From contig OU612069.1 in NCBI GenBank assembly GCA_914767715.1, positions 6,202,001-6,262,000 on the forward strand: DNA of 60,000 bases, given 5' to 3'. Position numbers and translations under genes: made by a program. This DNA is from Membranipora membranacea (lineage: Eukaryota; Bryozoa; Gymnolaemata; Cheilostomatida; Membraniporidae). The first letter of the stretch is position 1, and each line of letters begins with the position of its first letter. A model generated the notes under the pieces. It did not search any database, was not told where the DNA came from, and saw only the letters and a list, made by a program, of their open reading frames with translations. Below, in pieces: positions 48,142 through 59,592 of this stretch.

Positions 48142-48212
48142 GTCACCTGGACTTGAACCACGGCCACGCCAATGTTCTTTGATGCTATCCGCTCGGCCGG
48201 GTGGTATTTCGA
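48142..48212 (-). repeat. tRNA-derived SINE-like sequence in PPCDC intron 1
   Basis: On the minus strand GGCCGAGCGGATAGC (A box of Leu/Ser type) is followed 30 bases later by GGTTCAAGTCC (a canonical B box), then CAGGTGACAGC. The acceptor and anticodon stems do not form a proper cloverleaf, so it is a pseudo-tRNA or SINE head. It lies about 60 bases downstream of the exon 1 donor. Confidence 0.6.
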
Positions 48213-48269
48213 TGGCTTGAGTCCTGAAAAAAATGTCAGGTCGATCCTTTGAACTGAATTGATACTCAC

Positions 48270-48479
48270 GGCCCATTCATCAGCGTCTGTGTAATACTGT
48301 ACAGCCTCGGTGCATTCTCTGACTGCTGTGAAGTGCTGAGCTGACTCCGTAAGAATAACTTTGATGAAGGCATTTTCCAACCAACTCTTGATTGAGGCAA
48401 CAAGAGGTTCAAGTTTTACTGAGGCAACGCTTCCACTACACCCGATCAAGACATTCTTACTCTTAGATGTGGTAGCCAT
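48270..48479 (-). CDS. PPCDC: Phosphopantothenoylcysteine decarboxylase, exon 1 (N-terminus)
   Basis: Seventy codons run from the ATG at 48479 to the donor GGGCC|GTGAGT (phase 0). It begins MATTSKSKNVLIGCSGSVAS, the start of the Rossmann-like flavoprotein fold with the G-x-(T/S)-G-S-V-A FMN-binding loop. It continues VKLEPLVASI, VILTESAQHF and YYTDADEWA, matching the SDADEW block of animal PPCDC. No targeting peptide is seen. The three exons splice in phase 0 with no frameshift, so the gene looks intact. Confidence 0.93.
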
Positions 48480-49350
48480 TTCTGTATCTTGTTTTCTTCA
48501 ATAGGCTGGAATAGAAAAACAATTTTTTGTTAAAAAGAAGCAAAGGGGACACAACTGCTGGCCAACACCTAGCTCTGCAATAAATAAATATTAATCAAAT
48601 TTTCCTGTTTTCTGGTTGATCCCATTTTACTGGTCAGCTACGGGCTGTTCGAATGAGGCAACTCCGAACGCAGGCAAAACGGAGAATACATGATCAAGCT
48701 ATCATGGCGTGAAATAGATATGAACATTTGTAAGGGATTTTTCATAGATTCAAAACACACCACTTATCTTAAAACGAGTTAAAACAATGGCTACCCTAAT
48801 GTGGAATTTATTATAATGATAAATGCATATGTTGACACTTCAAGGCTATATAAAACCCATACAATGTAAATCGGTTATATCATACATATTTTGACGTTGG
48901 GTAGAATGATAAATTAAATACTACCCAAAAGACCGATGCAAAAACGTGGGAAGCATGTCAGCACCGAGCAACGACATCACCTCATGAGCATCAATGCCCA
49001 TATACAAGAACAGAGCCGCAAACTTGGCATCCTTACTGAAGCCAGGCAATCTCATTACTTCATAGTAAGCAAAACTAGTTATATCACCAGTGCAGTGGTG
49101 GCCACTTCTTTCAACGACTTGATGATTATCCGATTTAAATTGAATTAATTCTGAAATTCATGACTTACTTACAGTATACACAAACTTGACAACTCCTAAA
49201 TTCATGTACAAAGTGAATGTATGACATATATGCACCCTCCTAGCCTGTCTTGACAAGCTTAGTTCGAACAAAGCTTGTCAAGACAGCCTTACACCCTCCC
49301 TGATGACAGCAACATCAAGACTTCAGACCTAGAATAGCCCTAAGGAGGGA
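48480..49350. other. Upstream of PPCDC
   Basis: The PPCDC promoter should lie just right of 48480, but no clear TATA box or other element is seen. A 70-codon frame at 48936-49148 starts MQKRGKHVSTEQRHHLMSIN and has no recognised family. The perfect hairpin at 49245-49286 is listed separately. Confidence 0.45.
49245..49286. repeat. Perfect 16-bp inverted repeat with 10-nt loop
   Basis: CTGTCTTGACAAGCTT (49245-49260) and AAGCTTGTCAAGACAG (49271-49286) are exact inverted copies around AGTTCGAACA. There is no U run after it. It may be a small foldback remnant. Confidence 0.9.
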
Positions 49351-50339
49351 CTCAGTTTCCTTACCTCAGTTTCCTTACCTCAGATGAGGTAGCACATCCT
49401 ATTGATTTGTCGAAGAAATCGGTTTAGGGATGCCTCTAAATGTTAGGACCAGGGTTTAGACCAGGGAATGTGGTTTTAACAGCATGGCGCTGTTTAGGGT
49501 TGGGCGGTTTTCTGCCCTCTCATCTCACGGATTGTCCGAGGCAGGAAACTGGCGTGGTAAACACTTTTGTTTGTGGCCACAGAGTTAGGTTCACCTCTGG
49601 CGGCTGCTCTGGTGGTCATTGTAGCGTTTTCCCTGTCTTCGGTGATTTCATCGTATGCTTTAGAGAGAGCATGGTGTTGGTTCTCGTTCTGAAGAACTCT
49701 GGTGAGCAGACATAGCCGATGATTTTTCCGCCTTTCTTCCAGCGACCCAATTTCTAGCTGATTCCTGGTTTCGGTCACACTCGTACCACGGCCCTTCAGG
49801 TTACCTATGAATCTGATGGCGTCATTTTGCACCAATTCTATCTTCTGTGCTGTTGTTTTGGTGAATGGGTCCCATACTGTGTCTGCGAATTCGAGGATTG
49901 GCCTACATAGGCTTGTGTATGCCAGTAGCTTGGCTTCCTTTGGTGCGCTATACATCAGATGTTTGATGCCTCCTAGGATTTTCCTAGATTTTCCACATTT
50001 TTTTTGGATGTGTTGGTCAAACTTTAGGTCTGACTGAATGGTCACACCCAGGTATTTAGTGCTGGCTGTCCAGGCAAGAGGCGAGTCACCAAGCATATAT
50101 GTAAGCTTGGGGTTCGCTTTGCCAAAGTTGATCGCGTGGCATTTCTTGTCGTTGAATGGCATTCTCCACTTCTCTGACCAGTGATATACTGCCTCAATGT
50201 TTTTTTGGAACCTTGCGGCATCCTCAGGATCGTCCACAGTTTGGTACAGCAGGGTGTCGTCGGCATAGAGACTGACTTTGCAGGTCAGGCTAGTTGGTAG
50301 ATCGTTTATGTAGCACAGGAACAGGGTTGGGCCCAGTGC
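49351..50339 (-). mobile_element. LINE, 3' part of RT and 3' end (interrupted element)
   Basis: On the minus strand the frame starts LGPTLFLCYINDLP and runs through VSLYADDTLLYQT (catalytic Asp pair), KYLGVTIQSDLKFDQHI, LEFADTVWDP and KIELVQNDAIRFI to a stop at 49494. These are palm and post-palm blocks of a non-LTR reverse transcriptase. The frame is open. After the 3' UTR the element ends in about two copies of GTAAGGAAACTGAG (49351-49380), as in LINEs with short terminal repeats. The 5' part lies at 52774-53160, beyond an inserted element. By general resemblance it is Jockey/CR1-like. Confidence 0.88.
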
Positions 50340-50563
50340 TGTCAGTACCAAAAATGGGCACTTGAGATATGTAGTTATATTCAGCCAGCCGCAGAAGTCA
50401 GAGGGTACAGATAGAGATGTATACAAATGCACCCAGTAACCGCCATGGTATTTTGTAGTCACAAGCATACACAACGAGCAGAGAGACGCAGAAGTAATCC
50501 ATCAAAGATGTAGCGAAGATAACCGCAGCAGGCTAATCCGGTCAGAAAATAGGAATTCCAGTG

Positions 50564-50985
50564 ACCAAGTACCAAGTAATCTCCAGGGTGACACAGAAGT
50601 AATTAACCAGGAAGTAACAACAACAAAGTCAGCCCAAAAATAGAACAACAAATTCCAGAGGGTAGACTGAGGAACAGCAGCAATATACCATGTGATGTGA
50701 CCACAGAACGGATTCATATGACAAAGCCACAAGAGACACTAATCCTAGTACCAAGAACCAATTAATCTTCAGGAATTTGGTTTTCCAAAACGTCATAGCA
50801 CCAAGTACCAAGTAATCTTCAGGATGACACAGAAGTAATTAATCATGGAGTAACAACAACAAAGTCAGCCCAAAAATAGAACAATAAATTCCAGAAAGTA
50901 GACTGAGGAACAACAGCCATATACCACGTGACGTGACCACAGAACGGTTTCATATAACAAAGCCACAAGAGACACTGATCCACTA
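50564..50985. repeat. Tandem duplication in the LTR-like element (period 237)
   Basis: CCAAGTACCAAGTAATCT starts at 50564 and again at 50801. Each is followed by about 185 bases of similar sequence including ACAACAACAAAGTCAGCCCA and CACAAGAGACACT. It lies upstream of the TATA box, in the place of U3, where duplicated enhancers are common. Confidence 0.85.
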
Positions 50986-51041
50986 ATCCGCCGACAGCTA
51001 ATCAAACGACAACAAGCAGAGTCAGCACAAAAATCGGCACC

Positions 51042-51050
51042 TATATAAAG
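51042..51050 (+). promoter_or_regulatory. TATA box of the LTR-like element
   Basis: TATATAAAG is followed by GCCG, and the AATAAA is about 125 bases downstream. The arrangement fits the U3/R border of an LTR on the plus strand. Confidence 0.55.
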
Positions 51051-51167
51051 GCCGAAATTTTGAACAGTAAATTAGTACAGTTTAATTCTTTGAGCAGTAC
51101 AGTTTAATTCTTTGAGCAGCACAGTCAACTTTTTACATAGCTAGTAAAAGACATTATATTTTGATTT

Positions 51168-51173
51168 AATAAA
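51168..51173 (+). terminator. Candidate polyadenylation signal of the LTR-like element
   Basis: AATAAA about 120 bases after the TATA box, followed by TG-rich sequence (GATCTTTGTTGG). Confidence 0.45.
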
Positions 51174-51509
51174 TACTAGTTTTAAATCAAAGATCTTTGT
51201 TGGAACGCTAACACTAAAGTGGAGTCTAAGGACCAATATATACTGTGAGTATCATTTGAATTACATTATCATTTTTTTTATAAGTATCAAGACAATAAAC
51301 AATAACTTTAGTGAATATACTGTTGTAATTGATTTCTATGCATATAGTAATTTGCAAAGTAATTAGGGACAGTTCGTCAGGTACTCAGACGTTAGGTCAT
51401 ATTCACTAAGAGTTTATAAGGCAATTTTGCAATCAACTAAAGTAAGTCGTTGTTAATTGTTACTATAACAACACTCTGAAACAGGATTCAAAATTAACTT
51501 TAGGAGGTT

Positions 51510-51815
51510 TAATCATTGTGACCCACCTTAAACGCATGTAATTCGCGTAAGGTGCTCATATCAAAGTCGGAAATCATTGTGACCCACCAAAAACGCATGT
51601 AATTCGCGTAAGGTGCTCATATCAAGTCGGAAATCATTGTGATCCACCATAAACGCATGTAATTCGCGTAAGGTGCTCATATCAAGTCGGAATTCATTGT
51701 GACCCACCAAAAACGCATGTAATTCGCGTAAGGTGCTCATATCAAGTCGGAAATCATTGTGATCCACCATAAACGCATGTAATTCGCGTAAGGTGCTCAT
51801 ATCAAGTCGGAATTC
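51510..51815. repeat. 60-bp minisatellite, 5 units, alternating subtypes
   Basis: Units of 60 bp (the first has one extra base) share ACGCATGTAATTCGCGTAAG and GTGCTCATATCAAGTCGG. From the second unit on, two subtypes alternate: GACCCACCAAAAACG and GATCCACCATAAACG. On the minus strand the units are in frame, giving a 95-codon frame (51848-51561) with a 20-residue repeat. With no homology or start context, that frame is probably a by-product of the 60-bp period. Confidence 0.92.
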
Positions 51816-52773
51816 ATTTTTAGAAGTATCATTGGGAACTATTGTCAAAGCAGAACAGTATTAATTAGTATTCATATTTGCTTGGGGGTTAAATAGATTA
51901 AGTTTCGGAATAATAGTTTAGGATTAGATTCTTGTGTTTAAAAGAAGTAGGACCTACCGATTTAAGATAAGATACCTCTAATCTGTGAAACATTAATTCA
52001 ACATTGAATATAGAAATTGAACATTAATTTTAGAGTGACCACAGACTGATACCTCTTTCCTTCACTAGAAATTGGGTTGGAGTCTTTAGCTAATTTAACT
52101 TGGCTAAGAGGCCTGTGATACTGATACACCGCCTTGATTACCTGATTGGGCTTCCAGGCACTATACAGAGATCAAGTAGGTGCTCATAATTAAAATCAGT
52201 CACCTAAGTTGAATAACAAAAATATCAAACGTACCTGAACACATTCATAAATAGTGATTGTGTCATATTAACATCTAAGGATTATATTGACTTTGTGGTG
52301 TAAGAGCATTGTCTCGAAACTCATCAAGAGTTTTACTGTTAGAACAAGACAGGGGTCTTAGCAGGTTATCGGCAGGAACCTTTCTTGAACAACTTGAAGG
52401 CAACTTCTAGTGAAGCTAAGAAGAGGTCAGGCTCAATAACAACCCCGTAGTAAATTGCTTTGTGGAGTAGTGGGAACCAGCTGTTCGTCACTAGAAATTA
52501 ATAAGTTAAATACCTCGTACTCACCAGAGTGCTAGCATTACCAATTGGAACCACGTTTTAATAGATTTGAGCGATCTTGTCTTTCTTCAGTGCATGAAAG
52601 AGGAGGTAACTCCAAATTAGAACTACAAATAAATTACACAATAAAGTGACATTTTGAAGGGTCCGGAGTGCAAGATTTAAAACCATAACTACAAACATAG
52701 TTAGAACCAATTTATAAGTAGGACGGAACATATACTTTAGTATAGGATAGGACAACAATTTCCGTTCCTCACA

Positions 52774-53160
52774 GTACTGATCCTTGCGGAACCCCTGATG
52801 TTACCGTGCACATTTGGGAACTCTTCCCTTTGAGTACTACAGATTGTTTCCTGTCAGACAGAAAATCACGAATCCAGTTTATGAGATGGGCGTTTATTCC
52901 TGGTATTTGTTCTAGCTTCTGAAGGAGTAACAGGTGCGGTACTTTGTCGAAAGCTTTTTTGAAGTCCATAACTATGGCGTGAGTGGTGTGTCCATCATCT
53001 GCTGCTTTTGCCAAGTCATTATAGGTGACACACAGTTGGGTTTCGCATGACAGTCCTCTTCGGAAGCCATGTTGTCGATGGTGGAGCACGTCATCAAGTG
53101 TCTTGTTCAGGAAATGCAACACTATGTGTTCCATCATTTTGATTGAATGTAGCCTACTCA
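52774..53160 (-). mobile_element. LINE, 5' part of RT (5'-truncated, interrupted)
   Basis: The frame reads KMMEHIVLHFLNKTLDDVLH, HRQHGFRRGLSCETQL, AIVMDFKKAFDKVPH (first catalytic Asp) and INWIRDFLSDRKQ, then TSGVPQGSV, where the inserted element begins. These are fingers and palm blocks 2-4 of a non-LTR RT. Right of about 53160 the RT similarity ends, so the copy is 5'-truncated, as is usual for LINEs. It has no stops, in contrast to the older LINE fragments at 1-22 kb. Confidence 0.88.
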
Positions 53161-56100
53161 CTGTAACACTAACTATTGATAGAAATACTATACATAAACA
53201 TATGGCAAATACGTTAGCAGATCGATCATCTGCAAGACAGTTACCCATAACTCATGTCATACAAATTCCGAATAGAACAAATTCTCACTTACATGTACAT
53301 CTGTGAAGTCTGGACAGTACGAAAAATAGAAAATTTGTTACAACAACAACAGTTACCATGCTGTATCCGGTGTAGACTGAGACTCTATTCAATTCATAAG
53401 ATATATGCTGTCTGGCTTTTGAAACCCCCACACGCTAGTTGATTACAAGGTCCACTGGCGCCAGACTGTCTGGCCCCTAATTTGTATCACTACTCTGAAA
53501 TTAAAACACTTTGACTTTGTTCACTTCATAGATTTGTTGATAAAATACTAATTTCGGAGTTAAAATTGAGGATTCTTATTCTCAAATGTATTAAGATTTG
53601 ATTCATTATTTATAATTGGTAATCTGGGAAGGTGAAAACAGCATTTATAGGTTTGCGCATCAATATCCTGGGCAAATCACTAAAGTGCAATGAGATGAAG
53701 TGATTCACTCATTTTGCCAAATTTATCAACCCAAAAAAACAGTGAATGTGCTGCATAATAGACTGTAGTGACTGACAATAGCAAATGAAATCCAATTGTG
53801 ACTCAGTGTTAAAGGTCACACTCTTGTGATTGGTGTAACAGATTGAGATTGCTCAAAAAGTGTTTGGTAAGTCATAAAAGTTGCTTGCTGAAATTTTTTT
53901 CATTTCATTTCTTTATTTTTATATATATATTTCTGTAAATTCACAATTATTGTTGTTTGTTGATCACTCATGGTGTGGCGGTGGTGGATTGTATTGATGT
54001 TGATCCAGTGGCTGTGTTTATTGAGTGGAATCCAGTCATGTATACATTATAATAATCATTATAACTTGGTTTGTTTGTTTCACATTGGCCTGAATCATTT
54101 TTTTATTCATAAATTTTGTAAATGGGACTAAGCTAACTCTAAGACTAAGTTAGTTAAAGTTAGTGTAGTCGTTCTGTTCTGAGATAGTCAGCTGACAACA
54201 GAGTAGTAGTGTAATACTTACTCCATTTGCCTGAGTCTAACTAGACCTAGTAAAGTGAGGACGATAATAATTTACATGAATGACACTGTGACCGTCTGTC
54301 TGTTCACCAGGAACCCTGTTTGTGTACGAGTTAAAAAAAAGAACAAACGGTACTTGGTACTTGCCCGCATGATCACCGCTTCATAGATTTGAATGCTCAG
54401 GTAATGTGGCACTCTGTTTGTATGTAATCCGTTCCAAGTTCAGGATACCGGTTTCACCACCATGGTGAGAGTCAGGGTTTGCAAGCCAGTGGGACAGAGT
54501 AGTTCGGCCTGTGGTACCTGTACCTACTCTGTAGGCTTCTACAAAGAATTTAGAGGCTCCCAAGCAAACCAATGCCAGATGGTGATGGAATTCATTTAGT
54601 TAATGGACCAGATTGGAGGAGAAAATGTATCGCTACAGTCACATGGGCTGCTACTACTATCTATCAAGTTAGGCTTCCAAACCATCAATTGAAATCCATT
54701 TCTTTTGATTCTGACCATGTATGTTTGATGGTAGAATATACATATTTTTGTGCGTTTGAGCAGATAGGGTTCTCTCAAATAATCAAAATTAACGATCTTG
54801 TGATGTGCTTTCCAAGAGGACAATGAGTCATCACCTAAGCTACGTGATGATTTGGTTCCATATGTATGTCATTGTAGATCTAAACTGATGCGAACTTTTA
54901 CAATATCTTACCCAATTCGGTCTAAAGGGCATAATGACTAGGAAGGTTTGGCTCACCTTGATCCCTGATGATATTAACATATTTCTCATCTTTAGGGTAT
55001 TTCCAGCAGCCTTTGCTGGAAAATCAAGTTGGTGGAGTCTAGCGTGTTGCAAAGTGGTTCAATGCATAGCTTTCTGGGACATCAATATCCGTTTAGTTTC
55101 ATTTGATCGTTGCTCTTTGTTCATCAAGTAGCCTATATACTTGGGATTCAGCTATTTTTCGTTATTTTGTCATACATTTTTAGATTTCACAATGGTAGCA
55201 GGTTGTTCTTAATTTGAATAGCAGATTTCAATTTAATGCCCTAGCTCCATTCATATATGGTGGGGTCAGTAGAAGAATTATTTGTTTTTTTTGCTGATTG
55301 TTTGGATAGGAGTGAGAAACAAGGAAGAATTAATTATACCACATTTGCGCTGATATATGCAAATATGGTGGTGGTCTCTATTCATAGAATCCAAGTTGGT
55401 AATATTCATTCTGTGAGATTTGGAATCATGATCATGCACTCCGTACATTACTGGTGATGGTAGCCATCTTCAAGCCATTGCTATGGATATCAGATTCAAG
55501 ATTCAGCTCTATTTAAATTCACGGCTGAAAATTATCGTGGTGTCTCGTTCCTCTTGCTCCATGTAATGCAATACCTCTGATGCCGTTACTAAAAAAGACC
55601 CATGAACCACAAAATTTTCATATCTTCACTTTTGGTTGAAAGTCCTACAGACAGACCATTGTATATGCTGCAAATATGTTGCTGCCAGGTGGCTTGGAAT
55701 CTATAGCATTGATATGATTTCTAACCAAAATGCCCAAGTTTAGCTGATTGCTAGTCGACACTGTTGCTGATGTGATTCAGTCCATGTGCTCACGAAGTAA
55801 GGATATATCAGGTCGACTGGCACAGATTAATTACTTGTCTCATGATCTCGCTGGTCTCAGATTTGGTATGCATGTCATGATTATTTTCAACTAAAAGCTA
55901 GTGGTGTCTCACCATGAAGCCAGGAGTTGCCAGTTCAGTAACCTTAGACATGGTCAAAAGATTCTGTCAATACATAAGGCTTAACTACGTTGGTACCCTA
56001 CACTCCTCAAGTGAATTCTGAAAGAACAGCCACGTTTGAGTTGTAGTCTGGGTTATCGTTTCGTTATAACTTTTTTAAAGTCATTATAATATAATTTCTT

Positions 56101-59100
56101 AAAAATAGATGTTGGAGGTTTTATGCTCAATTGTTTCTCTTCATGTGCAAACTATTTTAATATTCTCAGCAAAGGACTCCCTCTAAGCACAAGACCTGAG
56201 TACTTTGAAAGAAGGGGATATCACCGCAATGTCTTGCTAATTTTAGCGATTGAGATCACCCAGGTTTTGCCACCTTGTAGCAGAGGCAAAATTTTCTATG
56301 TTTGCTACAGTGAGCATACTAGCTGCATTGCGTATGATGTGTAATATTGCCCTGGGAGTCTGTCAAGACTTTTATTTGAGTGGATTAGACTGTATGTCGG
56401 CATCTGTGTTTTGATTTGAGACTAGATTTTTATAGATTTCTTTGTATGAAATTATTTGAACAATCAATGAATAAGGGAGCCTACTTCACTTTGAACATTG
56501 TGTACTTTCTTGTGTCTCTTTATGGCTGAGATCTTGTAATTCTATTGTTTTGCCACTTTGTGAGTTGCCTTGTAATCTTAAATCCTCAAGACTCATGAAG
56601 TGATGATTAATTTTTATTTCACTGACCATAAAAGTGTGGATGATAGTATTTGACAGTTTGAATGCCAGCCATTTCTATTATTCAGCAGATATATTTGTGT
56701 GGATGCACAATTATGAGTATCATTTATGATTTGCCTCAATTTCATAACATCAGCAAATGGACAGGTTGCTACTAGATCAAGTTGAATTCAACTGCCTGCA
56801 TTCCAGTTGCTCCATGCCACTGGTCAAGCCGCAGGTGACCAGTGGACCGGCAGCAACTCCCAATGGTCTAGGTTGCTACTGACCAACAGTCACTTGATGC
56901 CCCGACCTTCTGGCCCCACCGGTCACACATCTGGATTATGACATTAATAAATCATTTATCATATTTCCAATAGTGTCGGTGACATTTGAAGTGGCCTACA
57001 TGAGTCATCAATCTTATGGAAGAAGCACACTCTACCCTTTTGTCTGTCAGATTTTGCTAACATTGTTCAGCGTGTAATTTGAAAGTTAATGATCAGTTAG
57101 AGCTTACAGACTGTCTGCAGCATTATCAACGGTTACTGTTGGTCGGTTGGAGACATGCTTGTATTTAAGGTATGCAACATACAGTCAGGGTGTATGCAGT
57201 TTCCTGGTTCCGTGCTGTCTGGATCTGATGATCAATCAGACCCTATATCACTGTATTAATGTAGTGATTATGAACAGCAGTTCTCAAACGCATTTCATTT
57301 AAGCATTTCATTTGGCGCTGTGCAAGATAATGCCCTGAATTTATGTCCTATGTGCACTGTTGAGCACTTTGGATACAAATTGTACCCAATTAAAGAACTA
57401 CAGTGCTTTCTTCCAAGCTTGGGTACTCTACACTTTTTGGTGAGAGACTGTTGGGGGTACTAGGTGTTGTCCCACATACAACCCCCAACATGCATCTTGA
57501 GCGCAAAAGCTATCCACACTGATACTCATTAGTGGCACTTAATGATATTTCATTAGTGATTCTGTGATCTATTTGAGCTAGTTTTTGGGAGTTTTTTTTA
57601 GAGATTGTAGCTCATGATTTCATTGTTTGACTCTTCGTTCATTGTTGATTGCTTAGGGTGGTGTCAGGGTATTCCACCCTAAACTGTTCTTTGACCACAA
57701 TTTCATCCTCAATGTCTGTCTGATTTTCATATCTGCACAGCTGGACTATTGTTTTAATATCTTTATCTTGACTGTCAGGGTTTGGTTATTGCCACCAGGT
57801 CTTGCCCTGTGTTTATGAGTTGACCTTGCCCTTTGTGAGCTCGCTTCAGTTTAAGACTAGGCCGCTGTCACATTTAGACAGGCTTACATAATGTCACGGC
57901 ATACTCTTGATGCTCTGAGATGAGCACCTAGAAAAAGTTTGTCGGCCTGGAATGATTTAATTTCCTCTCGACATCGTGTGAGGTTTGTCGCTCAAAATCA
58001 CCTGAAGACGTGATTAGGGAATTACTCAATGGGCTGCAGGAATTTCATTTCCTTGCAAAGCATGGCTTTTGTTTAGACGGCTGAGCGTTTTGTGTTGGCT
58101 TGAGGCTAGACACTACACCTGGGACCTTAATACTTCCAGATTTAGCTGCCAGTAGCTGCCAAGAATAAGACCAGTGTGTGTGACCTGATCTGAAAGTGAC
58201 CTAGACATGTTTTATGGATAGTGTTGGTTTGCCACAAGTCTGGTTATTGCGGTGATCAACTAATTGGCCCACTTTCTTCTTGTTCCTGTTGTTGAGAAAA
58301 GGCAATGTTCTGCTGGAACTTCATAGGACTTCTTGGTTTCATGGAGATCTAGCTGCCCGTAGCATCTTGATTTTTTGTTGTTTCTCTACGACTGCACTTC
58401 GCTGAGTTTGTGCTCATCACCTTGCTTCCTTTGTACAGGAGCTCATTATAAGCTTTTTATTTGATAACCATCTCACATTATAATCCCTTACTTCAATGGC
58501 TTTGTCATAAAGAGTTTTAACTTTGGCTGCAGGCTATCACTCATTCTTTTTAGCTCGGTGCAAAACGATAAATTTACACCATTAGCCAACTATGTCACTG
58601 TTTGGTGCAATAAAAAGCTTCAGTTTACAAATGGATTTTAGAGTTGGAAGTATTTCAACGCTATTTGATGCTGTCCTCTTTGGCATTCTGCAAATAGTCT
58701 GATGTGTTCTGTAAAGGGATTCTGTGTAGCTAGTTTAGTTTAGTCTAGTTGATTGTTCTGACAGATTTGAGTATTGACAGATTATTCTTGCAGGCTTTTA
58801 AATTTGTCATTTTTTGCCTTTTTAATCTGATATGCCAAGGATTGGTGGACTGCAGCTGTTTGTGATTCACCATTAACCGAGTTGCAGGATCAGTAAGCTC
58901 TTCTATTGTTGACAGCTCTGTTGAATAGGGAGGGGGAAGACCATCCATTGACCACGCACAAGTCAGCTAGGCCGTTCCAGATCTTGCAGCATTGATAATC
59001 ATGAGCTGCGGTTCGTGGTGTGGATGATGGTGATTACTACCGTATCACCCCTATAGCTTGTTTGAGGAGGACACATTATCATCTAAAAGAATATATAAAT

Positions 59101-59264
59101 CTTTTGGCGGAAAAGTTCTGTGTTGACTGTAAACAAAGTTGGAACATTTAATACTATTAAGACTTACAGTTGTAATTTCATTTTCTCACTGCACAAACCA
59201 CAGAACAACAGTCCCAGCAAATCATCACCCTCTTGGTCTTTCAATTAGACAAGACCGCTCCCAA
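53161..59264. other. Long stretch without a recognised gene upstream of the Smad exon
   Basis: I see only short open frames without motifs (longest 84 codons, 54572-54826). A minus-strand frame at 54381-54572 reads HWLANPDSHHGGETGILNLE but is not recognised. A small hairpin, GTTGGGGGTA...ACAACCCCCAAC, lies at 57448-57490. As exon 59593-59803 begins with an acceptor, its 5' UTR exon and promoter should lie here or further left. Confidence 0.5.
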
Positions 59265-59309
59265 ATCGTTCACTCAGAATGCGGATAGTTCCATCAATGA
59301 GTGAACGAT
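59265..59309. repeat. 11-bp inverted repeat
   Basis: ATCGTTCACTC (59265-59275) and GAGTGAACGAT (59299-59309) are exact inverted copies. A CACTCACTCATTG motif follows at 59336. Possible end of a small element. Confidence 0.7.
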
Positions 59310-59408
59310 GCTTGAACGAGACCCTAGCAGCTATCACTCACTCATTGCGTGAGCAATCTGACTGCAACTATGGCTTTTTTTAATTTAAAGACCCCTGGTA
59401 ATATGATT

Positions 59409-59543
59409 TAGGCTGTGACTACACACGCCGTATTTTCCATCGGGCACTTTCAGTACGATCAGTGGCACTTTCAGTACGATAAGGATTGGGCAACTAATTT
59501 CATGTTTCCTAATGCTATGGAAAATAGGGCATGTGTAGCCAGA
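59409..59543. mobile_element. MITE of about 135 bp upstream of the Smad exon
   Basis: Left end 59411-59440 (GGCTGTGACTACACACGCCG, then TATTTTCCAT) is inverted at 59517-59543 (ATGGAAAATAGGGCATGTGT, then AGCC), with a few mismatches. The middle has a direct repeat of GGCACTTTCAGTACGAT (59443 and 59464). There is no coding capacity. It ends about 50 bases before the exon's splice acceptor. Confidence 0.8.
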
Positions 59544-59592
59544 CTTTTAAGCTAGGCTGGTAGTATAAAACTTATTTTCGTTTCTCCAACAG

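Larger units (their letters stand above)
50340..52773 (+). mobile_element. Solo-LTR-like insertion (2434 bp) inside the LINE
   Basis: The insert begins TGTCAGTACC and ends TTCCTCACA (TGT...ACA ends). It is flanked by GTGC (50336-50339) and GTAC (52774-52777), a 4-bp target duplication with one change. Removing the insert and one flank restores the LINE reading frame. Inside, on the plus strand, are a TATA box (TATATAAAG at 51042), an AATAAA at 51168 and sub-repeats, as in an LTR with U3, R and a very long U5. No gag, protease, RT or integrase frame was found, so a solo LTR fits best. A non-autonomous element of another class is the alternative. Confidence 0.65.

Noticed and set aside
48936-49148. 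70-codon frame starting MQKRGKHVSTEQRHHL, thought of as a Tc1-type DNA-binding domain
   Set aside because: The helix pattern does not fit on closer reading, and there is no transposase around it.
51561-51848. Protein with 20-residue repeats (FRLDMSTLRELHAF...)
   Set aside because: It is the minus-strand translation of a 60-bp minisatellite inside the LTR-like element, without homology or start context. Kept only as a finding about the repeat.
54381-54826. Two overlapping open frames (HWLANPDSHHGGETGILNLE and MPDGDGIHLVNGPDWRRKC) as a possible upstream gene
   Set aside because: Neither shows a recognisable family or convincing splice sites. Left as unassigned sequence upstream of Smad.
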